NCBI RefSeq assembly: GCF_002377905.1
Contig: NZ_DFQS01000058.1
Span: forward strand, 1 to 6,344
Reading direction: 5' to 3'
DNA from: Psychrobacter sp. UBA3483
Lineage (GTDB): Bacteria > Pseudomonadota > Gammaproteobacteria > Pseudomonadales > Moraxellaceae
Length of the DNA stretch: 6,344 nt
Below, one piece after another: positions 1 to 4,936 of the stretch. The notes below the pieces were generated by a model. That model had not been told where the DNA came from, made no database searches, and worked only from the letters and a program-made list of their open reading frames with translations. The number at the start of each line of letters is the position of its first letter. Within the stretch, counting starts at the first letter, position 1. The translations under genes and the position numbers were made by a program.

Positions 1-34
1 TTATTTTGAACTGACTATATAAGGCAAAAGTCAG

Positions 35-61
35 ACGTTGGGTGTAAACGTCGGGTATAAA
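35..61 (+). promoter_or_regulatory. 13-bp tandem direct repeat with possible -10 box upstream of the phzF-like gene
   Basis: Two imperfect copies stand head to tail with a 13-bp period: ACGTTGGGTGTAAA at 35-48 and ACGTCGGGTATAAA at 48-61, sharing one base and matching at 12 of 14 positions. The second copy ends in TATAAA (56-61), which resembles a sigma-70 -10 box about 40 bp before the start codon of the next gene. No good -35 hexamer is found at 16-18 bp spacing. The repeat could be a regulator-binding site overlapping a promoter, or chance. The promoter role is inference only. Confidence 0.3.
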
Positions 62-101
62 AAGTAGCCAAAATTAATTTTAAAAAAAATAAGAGATTGC
101 T

Positions 102-923
102 ATGCAACTAGAAATCAATGTCATTGACGCTTTTACGGATAGCGTTTTTAAAGGCAATTCAGCGGCGGTTATCATTACAGATGAGTGGTTACATGATGAG
201 TTAATGCAGTCTATTGCTTTTGAGAATAATTTATCGGAGACCGCTTTTCTTGTAAGTGACGATGACGGTATTTATCATATTCGCTGGTTTTCTCCTTTGA
301 CTGAAATTGCATTCTGCGGGCATGCAACCTTGGCGTCAGCCTTTGTGTTATTTAACAAATATCCTAATGTAGAAACCATTAAGTTTTCAGCCAAAGCGGT
401 TGGTGTGCTAACCATCGTGCAAACAGACGATGGCAAAATACAAATGGATTTCCCAAATACCAAACCTGAAAAGCTCAAAGATATCCCTAATAGCTTGTTG
501 GCAGGATTGTCTATTGCACCAGCTGAAGTTTATAAAAACTCTCAAGCCTATTTTGTGATTTATAATGCTGAAGCCGATGTTTTAAATGTGACGCGTGATA
601 ACGAGCGGCTAAAACAGCTTGCGCCATTAGATGTGGTGGTTACTTGTCAGGCTACCTCTGCTGATTATAAAGATTACGATTTTATTTCACGTTATTTTTG
701 GCCAGCCAATGGTGGCGATGAAGACCCAGTGACGGGTTCAGCTCATACTGCTTTAGCACCGTTATGGACGGAGCATTTGGGTAAAAATGAATTGATTGCT
801 TATCAAGCATCAAAACGAGGCGGTGTTTTAGACTGTGTCGTCGTAGGCGATAGGGTACTGATTTCTGGTAATGCTGTGCAATATATGACAGGAGTTATTA
901 CCGTCGAGGAGTGGTTGGTTTGA
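102..923 (+). CDS. PhzF-family isomerase/epimerase-like protein
   Basis: This is a 273-residue cytoplasmic protein of the PhzF/YddE superfamily, which has a diaminopimelate-epimerase-like fold with two similar alpha/beta halves. The N-terminal half carries the family signature VIDAFTD (7-13), F-x-GN (16-19) and N-LSETAF (43-49), in which Glu46 corresponds to the catalytic glutamate of PhzF. It is followed by FCGHATLAS (71-79). The C-terminal half carries GGDEDPVTGSAH (204-215), the second active-site loop, with Asp208. Length is normal for the family (about 260-300). The ATG start has AAGAG six bases upstream. PhzF itself isomerises trans-2,3-dihydro-3-hydroxyanthranilate in phenazine synthesis, but no other phenazine genes are here, so the substrate is unknown. 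The next gene overlaps its stop codon, suggesting co-translation. Family assignment is firm; function is not. Confidence 0.93.
   Translation: MQLEINVIDAFTDSVFKGNSAAVIITDEWLHDELMQSIAFENNLSETAFLVSDDDGIYHIRWFSPLTEIAFCGHATLASAFVLFNKYPNVETIKFSAKAVGVLTIVQTDDGKIQMDFPNTKPEKLKDIPNSLLAGLSIAPAEVYKNSQAYFVIYNAEADVLNVTRDNERLKQLAPLDVVVTCQATSADYKDYDFISRYFWPANGGDEDPVTGSAHTALAPLWTEHLGKNELIAYQASKRGGVLDCVVVGDRVLISGNAVQYMTGVITVEEWLV
906..911 (+). promoter_or_regulatory. Shine-Dalgarno sequence that places the ynfA start at TTG 920
   Basis: GAGGAG lies within the last codons of the phzF-like gene, eight bases before the TTG at 920. That is near-ideal spacing. A GTG at 911 opens the same frame but begins on the last base of this purine run and has no other ribosome site in front of it, so the TTG is the better start. 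Confidence 0.6.
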
Positions 924-1252
924 CTGAATTAAAAACCGTTGGACTGTTTGCGCTGACCGCATTAGCAGAGATAGCAGGCTGCTATTTGCCTTATTTATGG
1001 CTGCGAGAAGGTAAGTCGATTTGGCTTCTTGTTCCTGGCGCCTTAAGTTTGATGGCTTTCGTCTGGCTACTGTCCTTACATCCTACCGCAGCTGGTCGGG
1101 TTTATGCCGCTTACGGCGGTGTTTATATTTCGATGGCTATTATTTGGCTGTGGACAGTGAACGGTATTAGACCAACCACGTGGGATATATTGGGTTCTAT
1201 CGTTGCGCTATTAGGCATGGCAATTATTATGTTTGCGCCGCGTAGTACTTAG
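920..1252 (+). CDS. ynfA: UPF0060 (YnfA-type) small inner-membrane protein
   Basis: From the TTG start this encodes 110 residues, close to the 108 of E. coli YnfA. A GTG at 911 would add three residues. Four hydrophobic helices are visible at about 6-26, 34-53, 61-80 and 89-106. The family core LHPTAAGRVYAAYGGVY (53-69) links helices 2 and 3, and a conserved glutamate (Glu17) lies in helix 1 within AEIAGC. UPF0060 proteins resemble small multidrug resistance (SMR) transporters in size, topology and the buried helix-1 glutamate. Export of cations or drugs has been proposed for some members, but the substrate here is unknown. The start overlaps the stop of the phzF-like gene (TTGA, 920-923), so the two are probably translationally coupled. 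A convergent small gene lies downstream on the other strand. Confidence 0.9.
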   Translation: MTELKTVGLFALTALAEIAGCYLPYLWLREGKSIWLLVPGALSLMAFVWLLSLHPTAAGRVYAAYGGVYISMAIIWLWTVNGIRPTTWDILGSIVALLGMAIIMFAPRST

Positions 1253-1424
1253 CTTCATATCAGTAGTTAGTATGAGAGCAATTCCTAGCATAAAAGCAGT
1301 CGCTACGATAAAAAAGTGCTTTGTATAAAAAATGCCTATCAAACCATTAGGTTCGATAGGCATAGCTTCATATCGTATCTCTCAGACTGATATGGCTTCA
1401 ATTAGCCTAGTGATGTACTCGATA
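1253..1424. other. Convergent intergenic region between ynfA and the small lysine-rich gene
   Basis: No gene is seen here. The region holds the minus-strand terminator (1327-1362). A 12-bp direct repeat, TAGCTTCATATC, occurs at 1250-1261 (starting at the ynfA stop codon) and at 1363-1374 (directly after the terminator hairpin). A weak inverted repeat, AAAGCA...TGCTTT with an 18-base loop, lies near 1292-1321 but has no T-run, so a plus-strand terminator for ynfA is not evident. Confidence 0.5.
1327..1362 (-). terminator. Intrinsic terminator of the minus-strand small gene
   Basis: Positions 1333-1345 pair with 1350-1362 in a 13-bp stem with one A-C mismatch (1341/1354) and an ATTA loop. Read on the minus strand, the stem is followed at once by TTTTTT (complement of 1327-1332), the classic U-tract. 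Read on the plus strand, the hairpin is followed by TAGCTTC and has no U-tract. It therefore mainly terminates leftward transcripts, that is, the gene at 1425-1547. It may partly stop ynfA read-through as well. Confidence 0.85.
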
Positions 1425-1547
1425 TTAATGTTTACCTAAGATACTGCCGTTGTCATCTTTTTTAGATTGTTTAGCGGCTTTTTTCTCTTTTGCCGTTAAT
1501 AGGGGTTTCTTCTTCACATTCTTCTTACTATCTTGACCTTTACTCAT
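1425..1547 (-). CDS. Small lysine-rich hypothetical protein (40 residues)
   Basis: The product begins MSKGQDSKKNVKKK, continues with a TAKEKKAAK segment (18-26) and ends in NGSILGKH. Thirteen of 40 residues are lysine. There are no cysteines, no hydrophobic segment and no signal peptide, so a soluble, highly basic and probably partly disordered protein is expected. Reality as a gene is supported by AGAGGA seven bases before the ATG (complement of 1555-1560), a clean stop, and a strong terminator about 60 bp downstream on the same strand. From memory, short proteins starting MSKG-DSKK with a KEKRAAK-like motif occur as unnamed hypotheticals in other gammaproteobacteria; this was not checked. 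RNA or DNA binding is suggested only by charge. Function is unknown. Confidence 0.75.
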   Translation of the reverse strand: MSKGQDSKKNVKKKPLLTAKEKKAAKQSKKDDNGSILGKH

Positions 1548-1571
1548 GGTGTTTTCCTCTTGAGATAAGCC

Positions 1572-1599
1572 GTAATACCTTTAAAGCCAAAATAAACAA
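1572..1599 (-). promoter_or_regulatory. Weak promoter candidate for the small lysine-rich gene
   Basis: On the minus strand, TTGTTT (complement of 1594-1599) and TATTAC (complement of 1572-1577) are separated by 16 bp. They match the sigma-70 -35 and -10 consensus at 3 and 4 of 6 positions. Transcription would begin some 20 bases before the ATG, leaving the AGAGGA site in a short leader. The match is modest and could be chance. Confidence 0.25.
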
Positions 1600-1609
1600 G
1601 CTTAAAGGT
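1577..1609. repeat. Inverted repeat upstream of the small lysine-rich gene
   Basis: ACCTTTAAAGC (1577-1587) pairs with GCTTAAAGGT (1600-1609) in a 10-bp stem with one bulged A and a 12-base AT-rich loop (1588-1599). It overlaps the promoter candidate of the minus-strand gene and lies 17 bases behind its Shine-Dalgarno site. It could be an operator or a structure in a longer 5' leader. It is not followed by a T-run on either strand, so it is not an obvious terminator. Confidence 0.4.
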
Positions 1610-1743
1610 TAGGGTAATGCTGATGACGCAAATAGTGCGTACTACAATGAGTATAGGCTTAAGGTGCCACAATAGATAGCGTCAGCACAATTCACCTACG
1701 ATTGGATTTAATCTATCTTAAAATAGTATTTATTTAGCCAATA

Positions 1744-1756
1744 TTGCTATTAGCAA
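1744..1756. repeat. 13-bp perfect palindrome (possible operator) upstream of the queD promoter
   Basis: TTGCTA-T-TAGCAA is a perfect dyad around a central T. Its centre lies about 49 bp upstream of the transcription start expected from the extended -10 box at 1784-1792. That position fits a regulator-binding site. No regulator gene is in the window, so the role is inference. Confidence 0.35.
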
Positions 1757-1783
1757 GTGCTTACTTACGCGGTCATCATGATT

Positions 1784-1792
1784 TGTTATAAT
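1784..1792 (+). promoter_or_regulatory. Extended -10 promoter for the queD-tsaE train
   Basis: TGTTATAAT gives a perfect TATAAT (1787-1792) preceded by the TG of an extended -10 element. The -35 side (TTACGC at 1765-1770, 16-bp spacing) is poor, which is typical of extended -10 promoters. Transcription should start near 1799, giving a leader of about 79 nt before queD. A second TATAAT at 1828-1833 lacks a TG and any -35 and is a weaker alternative. Confidence 0.65.
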
Positions 1793-1877
1793 GAGCCACA
1801 AGCCGATACGTCGTCGCGGCAAACCTTTATAATATTCATGTTTAGCACAATGAAGCTTACTGTTTTGGTTAATTACT

Positions 1878-2513
1878 ATGCGTATCCGTAAACTGTTCAA
1901 ATTTGAAAATGCGCATATCGTGCGTAACTGTAGCTCTGAGCGCTGTAAACACTCTATCCATGGTCATAGCTATCAGATTGAGTTGATTCTTGAAGCCAAG
2001 CGTTTAGACCATGGGCAAATGGTCTATGATTTTGGTTTATTAAAATCGTCTATTAAAGACATTATCGACAGCTTTGATCATGCGATTTGTTTTTGGAATA
2101 AAGATGACCCTGAGTATATCGAGGCTTGTAAAAAGTTCAGTGCACGCTGGATAAGCTTGCCAGTATCGCCGTCCGCAGAGCAGTTCTCACGCGTCATCTT
2201 CTTTTGGGCGCAAGAAATTCTCAAACAAACCCAAATGCAAAACGGTGAATCTGATGTCAGCGTCTACTCGGTGATTGCCCACGAAACCGCAACCGGTTAC
2301 GCACAGTGCTTTGCTGACGATGTGGCGAACGCGCAAATGGGTAAGCTTCATCTAGAAGCGTTTGAGTTCAGCGAGCAAGTGAAGGCAGAATGGCATGACC
2401 CCGAGCTATATGCCAAACTGATGCGCGGTGAAAGCTTTATCAATCCAGCCGTGACCATGCAGGTACAGACGCAAGCACAAACGCAAGTAAAGAAAGGTAA
2501 GTCTGATGCCTAA
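1878..2513 (+). CDS. queD: 6-carboxytetrahydropterin synthase (QueD/PTPS family), long form
   Basis: The likely role is conversion of 7,8-dihydroneopterin triphosphate to 6-carboxy-5,6,7,8-tetrahydropterin, an early step of queuosine (7-deazaguanine) synthesis in the cytoplasm. The zinc ligands of the PTPS fold are visible: His13 in FENAH and His28/His30 in HGHSY. Cys23 upstream is the likely catalytic cysteine, and Asp67-His68 (FDHAI) the partner pair. PSAE (98-101) and the substrate-binding HET (135-137) follow. At 211 residues it is much longer than E. coli QueD (about 120). The extra length lies between Asp67-His68 and the HET motif, and in a C-terminal tail ending in glutamine/threonine repeats. 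The only nearby in-frame start is the ATG at 1878, and it has no recognisable Shine-Dalgarno sequence. The family is sure; a different pterin substrate is possible because of the unusual length. Confidence 0.82.
   Translation: MRIRKLFKFENAHIVRNCSSERCKHSIHGHSYQIELILEAKRLDHGQMVYDFGLLKSSIKDIIDSFDHAICFWNKDDPEYIEACKKFSARWISLPVSPSAEQFSRVIFFWAQEILKQTQMQNGESDVSVYSVIAHETATGYAQCFADDVANAQMGKLHLEAFEFSEQVKAEWHDPELYAKLMRGESFINPAVTMQVQTQAQTQVKKGKSDA
2466..2489 (+). repeat. 12-bp coding tandem repeat in the queD tail
   Basis: CAGACGCAAGCA (2466-2477) is followed directly by CAAACGCAAGTA (2478-2489), 10 of 12 bases identical. In frame it encodes the alternating glutamine tail QTQAQTQV just before the queD stop codon. 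It lies beyond the catalytic core and probably forms a disordered end. Confidence 0.6.
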
Positions 2514-3030
2514 TAATATAAAAGAGGACAAAAATGTGAAAACCTTGACGCTGCATTCTGAAGCAGATACTCAGCGCTTGGCGGTGCAATTAGCAGCCTT
2601 ACCCTTGTCCGGTAGCGTGTGGCTATCGGGTGATTTGGGCGCTGGTAAAACCACATTGACGCGTTATTGGTTGCAAGCGCTCGGACATATGGGTGCGGTC
2701 AAAAGCCCAACTTATACCTTGGTCGAGCCTTATAGTATTGAGCAAAAAGATGGTTCAATGAAACCAGTTTATCATGCAGATTTATATCGTCTGCAAGACC
2801 CAGAAGAGCTATCCTTTATCGGTTTCGATGAATATTTGGATGAACCAAATGCCTTAGTTATTATTGAATGGGCTAGCCGTGCGGACAGCTATTTACCACC
2901 GCCGAGTTTGTTTATTGATATGACACAAGCCGATCGCGATGATGATGATAAAGAAGCACGTCAGGTTGAGCTGCGACTATCGAAGGCGGGTCAAGCGCAG
3001 GGCTTGGATTTTTCTTCTCTCAACGTTTAG
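2506..3030 (+). CDS. tsaE: tRNA threonylcarbamoyladenosine biosynthesis ATPase TsaE
   Basis: TsaE is the P-loop ATPase that works with TsaB and TsaD in making N6-threonylcarbamoyladenosine (t6A) at position 37 of tRNAs reading ANN codons. Visible motifs, numbered from the ATG, are Walker A GDLGAGKTT (42-50), the family motif KSPTYTLVEPY (66-76), HADLYRL (90-96), GFDEYL (106-111) and the Walker-B-like strand LVIIEWASR (117-125). Its 174 residues are slightly long for the family (about 150-160). The ATG overlaps the end of queD by 8 bp and has AAAGG eight bases upstream. A GTG at 2536 in the same frame has the stronger site AGAGGA seven bases upstream and would give 164 residues; the ten extra N-terminal residues look unconserved. 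The usual neighbour amiB is absent and mutL follows after 51 bp. Confidence 0.92.
   Translation: MPNNIKEDKNVKTLTLHSEADTQRLAVQLAALPLSGSVWLSGDLGAGKTTLTRYWLQALGHMGAVKSPTYTLVEPYSIEQKDGSMKPVYHADLYRLQDPEELSFIGFDEYLDEPNALVIIEWASRADSYLPPPSLFIDMTQADRDDDDKEARQVELRLSKAGQAQGLDFSSLNV
2523..2528 (+). promoter_or_regulatory. Shine-Dalgarno sequence favouring an internal GTG start for tsaE
   Basis: AGAGGA lies seven bases before GTG 2536, which is in frame with tsaE. The GTG overlaps an out-of-frame ATG at 2534 that is followed directly by TGA, making an ATG-TGA start-stop pair. This internal site looks at least as good as the AAAGG in front of the upstream ATG at 2506. Confidence 0.5.
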
Positions 3031-3081
3031 GTTCAACGGCACTACTGCCTCTGAAATTTTATAAAAGTATGACGCTCATTA

Positions 3082-4875
3082 ATGCCAGATAACTCCTCCA
3101 ATAGCCGTATCAAAAAATTATCGCCGCTGCTCATCAATCAATTGGCAGCAGGCGAGGTGGTGACGCGCCCAGCTGCTGTGGTTAAAGAGCTGCTTGAAAA
3201 CGCGATAGACGCTGGTGCGAGCAATATTGAGATACGTATTACCCAAGGTGGCACGGGTATGATTGAAGTGGTGGATAACGGTACGGGTATTCATCCTGAT
3301 GATATGGTAATGGCTATTACCCGTCATGCGACCAGTAAAGTCGCTGATGTGGCTAACCTACATGGTATTACCACATTGGGCTTTCGCGGGGAAGCGTTGG
3401 CAGCGACGGCGGCAGTTTCTCGTTTGACCTTAGCCAGTAGTCATGATGACAGTGGTGTTGGTCGCCAATTGCAAGTCGCTGGTGTGTTGGACGATGTGCC
3501 AAAACTGCTGCCAGTTGTGCATCAACGCGGTACGACCATCACGGTTAAAGATTTATATTTTAATGTGCCTGCACGCCGCGGTAACTTAAAATCTATTGCG
3601 ACCGAGTTCGGTCATATCGAAACCATTGTCCGCGAAGTCGCTTTGGCGCGCGCAGATGTGGCGTTGACGCTATTTCATGATAATAAAAAGCGGCTGTCCC
3701 TGTCTTCAATTGCAAGCGCTTCAAGAGTAATGTCTTCCAATGCAAGCGCTTCAAGAGTCATGTCTGCAAATGATAACAGCAACAATAATGCTAATCGTCT
3801 GCCTTTATCACGTCTCGAGCAAGCGACTGGGTTATCATTAACGGATAAAGCCTTAGAAATATCCATAGACCTCACCAGTTTAATGCAGTCGCCTAAAACC
3901 TACATTGATAGTAGCTTTAGCGCTCAAGCAAGCATTAATGGATGGTTATGGCCAATCACTGATTTGCAAGATGCTTTACCAAAGTTAATCTATGTGAATG
4001 GGCGACTGGTTAAAGAAGCATTGATTAGTAATCAGTTGCGTCAACTTGCCCAAAGCGCTCAGTTAGCAGGTATTGGCTATGCGCTTTATTTTGATCTGCC
4101 AACTGAGTGGCTTAATATTAATGTACACCCATCTAAACAGCGTATCAAAATCAGCCCGCTAAATAACATCATGGCGCATCTTAGTCATGCGATTCAAGCA
4201 AACCTTAAAACGGTCGCTACCAAACAAACGATCGATTCTGCTCATGATACTACTCAAATATTAGATAATAGCCAATCTATCAATAGCGCCTTCGCTGTTA
4301 AAGGGCAACAGACGTCATCGGCTACTCATTCAACCAATCATTCAACCAAAAGCCAACAAGTGCAAGCGCCCAAACAGCCGTATCAGTTGTCAGAAAATAC
4401 CGATGCTGCGCAATCATCAGAACAGGCTACTTTTACTGAAAATACAAATCCAAGTAGCACATTAATAAACACGGCCAATACGTCACAAAATCTATCGATA
4501 AAAAATGCTCCTTTACCGTATTGTTTGGAGGTTATTTTAGATACGAGTCATGATTTAGATGTAATTAAAAGTGTCAATGATAAAATGCTACCGTGGTTGC
4601 TGTTTTATAGTCGCAGCCAATTTTTGCTGATTGGCGTTGAGACATGGCAGGCGCAATTAAGCTTATTATTTGAATCAGACATGTTTAGAGTGAAGGCTTT
4701 ATTGAATGATGCTAACGATGTTAATCAGCAGCTTACTGACTTAGCAGCAAAAATGTCCGCAGAAGATTTATTGGCATTTAGTGCAGATATTGAATGCTTG
4801 CTTGCTAAAAATGCGTTTAAATTTATAAATAAACAGCGTTTAATCGCATTGATGCTATCATCTGCACCCATTTAG
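3082..4875 (+). CDS. mutL: DNA mismatch repair protein MutL
   Basis: MutL is the GHKL-family ATPase that links mismatch recognition by MutS to strand cutting and unwinding. The N-terminal ATPase has all motifs: ELLENAIDAGA with catalytic Glu36 and Mg-binding Asn40, DNGTGI (65-70), TRHATSK (80-86) and GFRGEAL (100-106). The transducer domain follows, with FNVPARRGNLK, VNGRLVKE and NVHPSKQRIKI. A low-complexity Ser/Thr/Gln/Asn linker spans roughly 380-476. The C-terminal dimerisation domain (about 477-597) is only some 120 residues, against about 180 in E. coli. It resembles the E. coli type (QFLLIGVETWQAQL) and has no DQHA-x2-E-x4-E nuclease motif and no CHGRPT or FGR metal-site motif. A 10-residue tandem duplication lies at 208-227. 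The ATG is the only upstream choice, since an in-frame TGA lies at 3070. Its Shine-Dalgarno sequence is poor. Confidence 0.96.
   Translation: MPDNSSNSRIKKLSPLLINQLAAGEVVTRPAAVVKELLENAIDAGASNIEIRITQGGTGMIEVVDNGTGIHPDDMVMAITRHATSKVADVANLHGITTLGFRGEALAATAAVSRLTLASSHDDSGVGRQLQVAGVLDDVPKLLPVVHQRGTTITVKDLYFNVPARRGNLKSIATEFGHIETIVREVALARADVALTLFHDNKKRLSLSSIASASRVMSSNASASRVMSANDNSNNNANRLPLSRLEQATGLSLTDKALEISIDLTSLMQSPKTYIDSSFSAQASINGWLWPITDLQDALPKLIYVNGRLVKEALISNQLRQLAQSAQLAGIGYALYFDLPTEWLNINVHPSKQRIKISPLNNIMAHLSHAIQANLKTVATKQTIDSAHDTTQILDNSQSINSAFAVKGQQTSSATHSTNHSTKSQQVQAPKQPYQLSENTDAAQSSEQATFTENTNPSSTLINTANTSQNLSIKNAPLPYCLEVILDTSHDLDVIKSVNDKMLPWLLFYSRSQFLLIGVETWQAQLSLLFESDMFRVKALLNDANDVNQQLTDLAAKMSAEDLLAFSADIECLLAKNAFKFINKQRLIALMLSSAPI
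3701..3772 (+). repeat. 30-bp in-frame tandem repeat (2.4 copies) within mutL
   Basis: Units at 3701-3730 and 3731-3760 agree at 27 of 30 bases, and a partial third copy continues to about 3772. In frame they encode SSIASASRVM and SSNASASRVM (MutL residues 208-227), followed by SAN. They lie in a surface loop of the transducer region that is much shorter in E. coli MutL. The period is a multiple of three, so copy-number change would alter the loop without shifting the frame. Confidence 0.9.
4327..4350 (+). repeat. 12-bp coding tandem repeat in the MutL linker
   Basis: CATTCAACCAAT (4327-4338) and CATTCAACCAAA (4339-4350) differ at one base and encode HSTN-HSTK in the disordered linker between the two MutL domains. 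It is a small in-frame duplication in a segment under little constraint. Confidence 0.7.
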
Positions 4876-4936
4876 TTGTCCATCGATTGAATTGGGGATA
4901 CGCCCTAGTAGTCCTATAAAAAATAAAGGCAGTTTT

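Larger units (their letters stand above)
1548..1877. other. Divergent intergenic region (about 330 bp) between the small gene and queD
   Basis: No coding region is supported here. From left to right it holds the ribosome site of the small minus-strand gene, a weak minus-strand promoter candidate overlapping a hairpin (1572-1609), a short ACGCA/TGCGT inverted repeat (1626-1640), a 13-bp palindrome (1744-1756), and an extended -10 promoter for queD (1784-1792). The expected 79-nt leader up to the queD ATG shows no convincing preQ1 riboswitch or attenuator. Confidence 0.5.

Noticed and set aside
275..478. 67-residue minus-strand frame inside the phzF-like gene
   Set aside because: It lies fully antisense to a well-supported gene and shows no family motif or ribosome site, so it is a shadow frame.
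1828..1833. Second TATAAT box before queD
   Set aside because: It has no TG extension and no -35 at 16-18 bp, so the upstream extended -10 box is preferred.
1799..1877. preQ1 riboswitch in the queD leader
   Set aside because: A riboswitch was expected because some queuosine genes carry one, but no matching stem-loop with the A-rich tail and pairing pseudoknot could be traced. Only a weak GCCG/CGGC pairing at about 1802-1820 was seen.
3118..3327. 69-residue minus-strand frame inside mutL
   Set aside because: It is antisense to the conserved ATPase motifs of MutL. Its composition reflects the opposite strand.
3675..3875. 66-residue minus-strand frame with apparent repeats (ALALEDITLEALAIED)
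   Set aside because: The repeat is only the complement of the tandem duplication in mutL, with no sign of an independent gene.
4892..4936. Longer miaA reading frame starting at TTG 4892
   Set aside because: There is no Shine-Dalgarno sequence before the TTG, while ATG 4937 has AAAGG at 7 bp and the added residues do not match the family.
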